Source: Paucibacter sp963740455 (lineage in GTDB: Bacteria; Pseudomonadota; Gammaproteobacteria; Burkholderiales; Burkholderiaceae_C). Taken from it: a DNA stretch of 64,000 nt. The stretch lies in contig CAVUEF010000019.1 of NCBI GenBank assembly GCA_963740455.1, forward strand, positions 53,022 through 117,021, written 5' to 3'. Shown here one piece after another: positions 61,093 through 64,000 of this stretch (its first letter is position 1; each line of letters begins with the position of its first letter). The position numbers were made by a program, and so were the translations under genes. The notes under the pieces are model-generated. The model was not told the origin of the DNA. It did no database searches and saw nothing but the letters and a program-made list of their open reading frames with translations.

Positions 61093-61301
61093 AGAGCCTC
61101 CTTTCCGGCCCGCCTTCGCTCGCCCTTATGTTCATCGAGCCATGCATCCAAGTCAAGCCGGTCATAAACGCGACGACGACCGAAGCAGATGCAGGGGACA
61201 TGCAGCTTCGCGAGCAGCGTGACCCCAATGCCGAGATACATCGCCGCCTGTTCAGTAGACAGGCAGCGCACAGGGGGCAAAGGCAGACCTGTCTCGTCCA
61301 T
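60960..61301 (-). CDS. AlpA/excisionase-like DNA-binding protein
   Basis: A 113 aa protein whose N-terminal half is a MerR-like HTH of the excisionase/AlpA type (LSTEQAAMYLGIGVTLLAKL ... FGRRRVYDRLDLDAWLDEH). The C-terminal 50 residues are polar and share DNA with the start of the integrase gene. Such proteins regulate excision or integrase expression in islands. Its ATG overlaps the stop of the truncated replication gene by one base (TGATG), so rep, alpA-like and int appear to be one operon. Confidence 0.75.
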   Translation of the reverse strand: MDETGLPLPPVRCLSTEQAAMYLGIGVTLLAKLHVPCICFGRRRVYDRLDLDAWLDEHKGERRRAGKEALWPDLKDSTGDRIPATGGSMQRSPTASAYAKALGLKNEMKPKRI

Positions 61302-62093
61302 CACAGGCCCTGTTTGCCCCGGTAGTACGGGTTCTGCAAACGCGGCTCGTCCTCTTGCTCGGGCTCGTCCTGGTCGTTCATGCGCAGGTTGTATTTGCGC
61401 GTGTTGACCTCAACCAGTTCAACGAACCCCGCTTCTTCAGTGATGCCGCTCAAGGCGTACCGATTGCCCAGGGCGTTCGACGCTTCGCGCAGCAGCTCTT
61501 TGCATCCGCTGTCAAAGTCGCGCAGGCCAGCAATCGCACTGATCGACTGAATCAAGGACAAGGCCCGCACACCGATCCATTCGCGACTCGGAGCGCGAGT
61601 GGCGGTAAAAGTGCGCGACAGTGGCCCGCCTTGAGTCTCCCAATCGATAGCGGCCAGGGCCATCCACAACGGATGAATGAGCCAGCGGCTGCGCGTTTTG
61701 TCGGCCTCGCTTGGAATACACAGCTTCAGCCATTCGGTGCTTGCGTAGCTCCACAGGCCGTTGAGGTGTTCCAGGACAAGGGGCAGCGAATCGAGCTGGA
61801 GTTGCGCCAGGACTTCGCGCCGGAATTCGAACTCAAGCCGCCACACCGGAAGCTGGCAGTCCCATCCGGCTTGAACCCAGAGATCGAGCAGGTATTCCTT
61901 TCCGCTCTTCTTGCACTCCAGGAGCTTGTGATACAGCCGACCCATGAGAGAACTGCCCGCGCCGATGCTCCAGCCGGTGAAGGTGGCGTCTTCGGCGTAT
62001 TGACTCACGGCACTGGCCCGAGTGACCCAGGCATTGCGTTGCCAGCTTTCCATGTCCACCGCCGAGGCGAAGTCTGCGAACAGATCGACCCCC
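61301..62093 (-). pseudogene. Replication initiation protein of the island, 5' end lost to IS insertion
   Basis: The open frame runs continuously from the stop at 61301 back to the left end of the IS element (62094) without a plausible start: the segment before the first GTG still reads GVDLFADFASAVDMESW. The product resembles the C-terminal part of replication initiation factors found in small islands and plasmids (ARLYHKLLECK-like region, then LPVWRLEFEFRREVL and LNGLWSYASTEWLKL). About 260 residues remain. The N-terminal part should lie beyond the IS, outside the window. Function in element replication is inferred from resemblance. Confidence 0.65.
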
Positions 62094-62110
62094 CGAGTTC
62101 GACACCAAAC
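62094..62110. repeat. Left terminal inverted repeat of the IS
   Basis: CGAGTTCGACACCAAAC; exact inverted match to 63984-64000. A run of five Cs precedes it and might belong to the element or to the target. Confidence 0.9.
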
Positions 62111-62155
62111 GCTGTAAGTGGTTGATTTGTATAGAGGTGGCCTTGTCGGCTGCCA

Positions 62156-63847
62156 CTACAGCAAGGACATCTGGGGGTTTTGGATCGGTTTCTTGATGCT
62201 CAGAGCGGCCAGCACGGTGGTCTGCTGGGCGTTGATGGTGGAGATGCCCGAGAGGGGTGGCGCCTGGTTGATGCGCACGCTGTGCCGCTGAATTCGCCGC
62301 AACTGCGCCAACGCCCTCTCGGGGCTCAGCTCGCTCTTGGCCAGCTTCAAACGGTGGCGCATCACGCGGTAGACGATCAGCGCCATGAAGCAAAGCATCG
62401 CGTGCGCGCGGATGCGTTCGGGCAGGCGGTGGTAGACGGGGGCGATGTCGATCTCGGACTTCAGCACCCTGAAGCCGCGCTCGATGTCGGCCAGCGCCTT
62501 GTAGCGCTGCACCACCTCTTGCGGCGTCAAGTCGGGCACGTTGGTCACGAGCAGCAGCTTGCCGTCCATCAGCTCGGCCTGCGCCTTGGCCGCCTCATCC
62601 ACGGTATAGGTGAACAGTTCGCTCTTAAGGTCCACCTTCACAATCTTGGCCAGGTGGGCCTCGCAGACCTCGTGATACAGACGCGCCTTGGCGCCGCTGT
62701 CAGAGAGCTTGCGGCCACGTGCGGTGACGCCGGCGTCCTGACCGTCAAGCTTGCCCGCCCACGCCTGCGCCTTGTTCTTCAGCGCCGCGATGCGCTCACT
62801 GCGCAACTGCGTCTGCTCACGAGCTCGCTCAGGGTGATGTGCCACGACCAGGCGCAGTTCGCGCCAGCGCGTCTCGTCGATGATCTCTTGCGTGGCCGCT
62901 CCAGCCTTGGCGTGAATGGCCTGCAACACGTCGGTGAACTCGCCGTAGCGCCGCCCTGGCACTGCCAGAATGAATTCCAGCGCTTGCCCACTGGGCAGCT
63001 TGATCTTGCCCAACTCGTCCATATTGTCCAGCGACAGGAGCCCGCGGTCGGCCACTACCACCAGCCGCTTGATGTGCGCGAAGCGCGCCAGCACCTTCCT
63101 GAGCGTGGGCAGCAAGGTCGGCGACTCGGCCTGGTTGCCATCGAACACCTCGTGGTAGATCGGCAGACCCTCTGCCGTCTGCACCACGCCGAGCATGAAC
63201 TGGCGTGCAATCACGCCCTCCTTGGCCATGCCGTAGCGGCGCACATCGCCACCCTGCTCACTCAGGCCCGCCGCGCGAATGGTCGTCAGGTCGTAGAACA
63301 CCAACGAGAGGTCTTGATCGACCAAGGGACGCAACGAATCCGCGACCACCGCATCGACGCCGGCCTGATGGTCCATGAGTGCATCCATGGCGCGAAGCAA
63401 TTGCTGGTGCGTCAGGGCGGCCGAATCCACCTCGGGAATGCTCACCGTCTCCAGCCAGCGCAGCACGCCGAGCTTGGAGTCCGCGTCACACAGGCGGTTG
63501 AAGACCATCACCCGCAGCGCATGCTCCACAGGCGTGGTGTACCGTGCCTTGCGGAACACACCGGCCAGTCTGTCAAAGCCCAATTCGCGCCAGAGTTGAT
63601 CGAGCGCCCAGACGTCACCCAAGGCAAGAGCGGATTCGAACTCGACCTGAGGAGGCGTGGCAGTGGCGGCCGGCAGGCCCTTGGCACGCAGCAAGCCGCC
63701 GAGCAAAGCATCAACGCCACCGCCGGATTCATCAAGTCGGCCAATCGTGGCGACGGTGCGCTGCCGGGGTTTGCCTTCCTCGTTGCGATAAGACTCAACG
63801 AGCTGAAGATAGCTGTGGCCGCCTGAACGAGTGAGCTTGATGAACAT
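62156..63847 (-). CDS. IS1634 family transposase
   Basis: A 563 aa DDE transposase. The N-terminus MFIKLTRSGGHSYLQLVESY is typical of the IS1634 group. Catalytic-core segments are SLVFYDLTTI for the first Asp, LVVVADRGLLS for the second, and YKALADIERGFRVLKSEID for the Glu in the C-terminal IS4 signature. The frame is full length without interruption, so the element may be active. The ATG at 63847 is 137 bp inside the right inverted repeat. Confidence 0.95.
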   Translation of the reverse strand: MFIKLTRSGGHSYLQLVESYRNEEGKPRQRTVATIGRLDESGGGVDALLGGLLRAKGLPAATATPPQVEFESALALGDVWALDQLWRELGFDRLAGVFRKARYTTPVEHALRVMVFNRLCDADSKLGVLRWLETVSIPEVDSAALTHQQLLRAMDALMDHQAGVDAVVADSLRPLVDQDLSLVFYDLTTIRAAGLSEQGGDVRRYGMAKEGVIARQFMLGVVQTAEGLPIYHEVFDGNQAESPTLLPTLRKVLARFAHIKRLVVVADRGLLSLDNMDELGKIKLPSGQALEFILAVPGRRYGEFTDVLQAIHAKAGAATQEIIDETRWRELRLVVAHHPERAREQTQLRSERIAALKNKAQAWAGKLDGQDAGVTARGRKLSDSGAKARLYHEVCEAHLAKIVKVDLKSELFTYTVDEAAKAQAELMDGKLLLVTNVPDLTPQEVVQRYKALADIERGFRVLKSEIDIAPVYHRLPERIRAHAMLCFMALIVYRVMRHRLKLAKSELSPERALAQLRRIQRHSVRINQAPPLSGISTINAQQTTVLAALSIKKPIQNPQMSLL

Positions 63848-63983
63848 GCGGCAAGTGTAGCAACATGTTCAACACTTGCCAACACGCAATACAACAAACA
63901 TTGCCACTACACCAAAATTCCTGCGTCAGATGCAAGTTGTTGATTTGATTGGGGCCACGCCTTCCAAATCAACGAAAAATGGG

Positions 63984-64000
63984 GTTTGGTGTCGAACTCG
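63984..64000. repeat. Right terminal inverted repeat of the IS
   Basis: GTTTGGTGTCGAACTCG; exact inverted match to 62094-62110, ending at the last base of the window. Confidence 0.9.

Larger units (their letters stand above)
62094..64000. mobile_element. IS1634-type insertion sequence (IS4 superfamily)
   Basis: An about 1.9 kb element with one transposase gene, bounded by matching terminal inverted repeats CGAGTTCGACACCAAAC at 62094-62110 and the reverse complement at 63984-64000. Further inside, GTTGATTTG and GTGGCC recur in both ends, so the imperfect repeats extend about 45 bp. The right repeat ends at the last base of the window, so the true boundary and target duplication cannot be checked. 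It has inserted into the island replication gene. Confidence 0.9.

Noticed and set aside
62180..63826. Open frame of 548 codons opposite the transposase
   Set aside because: Antisense shadow of the transposase gene; rich in His, Arg and Gln as expected for reverse-frame translations.
1..64000. CRISPR array, rRNA operon or prophage structural genes
   Set aside because: Looked for and not seen; there are no regularly spaced short repeats and no capsid, tail or terminase-like frames.

Overview
The window looks like a chromosomal segment of a GC-rich betaproteobacterium of the order Burkholderiales, most likely near Comamonadaceae. This is inferred from gene content and order: glnA / DUF4124 / glnL / glnG, a PhaB very close to Cupriavidus PhaB, aceE-aceF-lpdA with lipoylated E3, Bug-type TctC, and a phasin with a PhaR-like promoter. 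No database search was possible, so all family calls rest on recognised motifs, lengths and gene order.

Layout. (1) 1-11.8 kb is an oxalate/formyl-CoA region. It holds frc (cut by the window start), oxc, a Crp/Fnr-type regulator, a cytidylate-kinase-like/BON fusion, a tctCBA tripartite transporter, a TerC/universal-stress-protein fusion, then a second frc and a second regulator. The two frc copies and the first 85% of the two regulators are almost identical, and a short oxc-like scar lies beside the second frc. (2) 11.9-18.6 kb is the nitrogen-control locus (ntrC, ntrB, a DUF4124-like protein, glnA) with a readable sigma-54 promoter and NtrC sites before glnA, then a CinA-like and an EI24-like gene. 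(3) 18.6-28.4 kb has an exported beta-propeller/creatininase pair, phaB and phaC, pgeF, maiA, a NUDIX hydrolase, and a lapD homologue next to a lapG that has lost its catalytic-cysteine segment. (4) 28.4-31.6 kb has a ParE/RelE toxin-antitoxin pair, a gene-poor stretch and an acetyl-CoA hydrolase/GNAT fusion. (5) 31.8-41.5 kb is the pyruvate dehydrogenase operon (lpdA reads with a frameshift) divergent from a histidine kinase/FixJ-type pair. (6) 41.5-53.3 kb has folD-prlC, rmuC, a frameshifted DUF885 lipoprotein gene, a glyoxylate-reductase-like gene, an NhaD-type antiporter, nitroreductase, thioesterase, phasin and patatin lipoprotein. (7) 53.5-59.9 kb has fdxA, a giant Nfn-like flavoprotein, and a TonB receptor behind a TPP riboswitch. 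(8) 59.9-64 kb is tRNA-Asn followed by a mobile island (integrase, AlpA-like protein, truncated replication gene) interrupted by an IS1634-type element whose right inverted repeat ends exactly at the window edge.

How parts work together. Oxalyl-CoA decarboxylase and formyl-CoA transferase form the oxalate catabolic cycle; the regulator copies and transporter are plausible partners, the transporter only by position. NtrBC control glnA through visible sites. PhaB and PhaC make polyhydroxybutyrate, and the phasin coats the granule under two palindromes placed as expected for PhaR.

Most unusual observations: the mosaic duplication with an oxc scar, a conserved Fnr-like operator before both regulators, the kinase-BON fusion, the internally deleted lapG beside a degenerate LapD, the fused Nfn-like enzyme beside fdxA, a lone phasin-operator-like palindrome at 29.2 kb, and two single-base frameshifts that need read-level checking. 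I did not find a wholly new defence or biosynthetic system.
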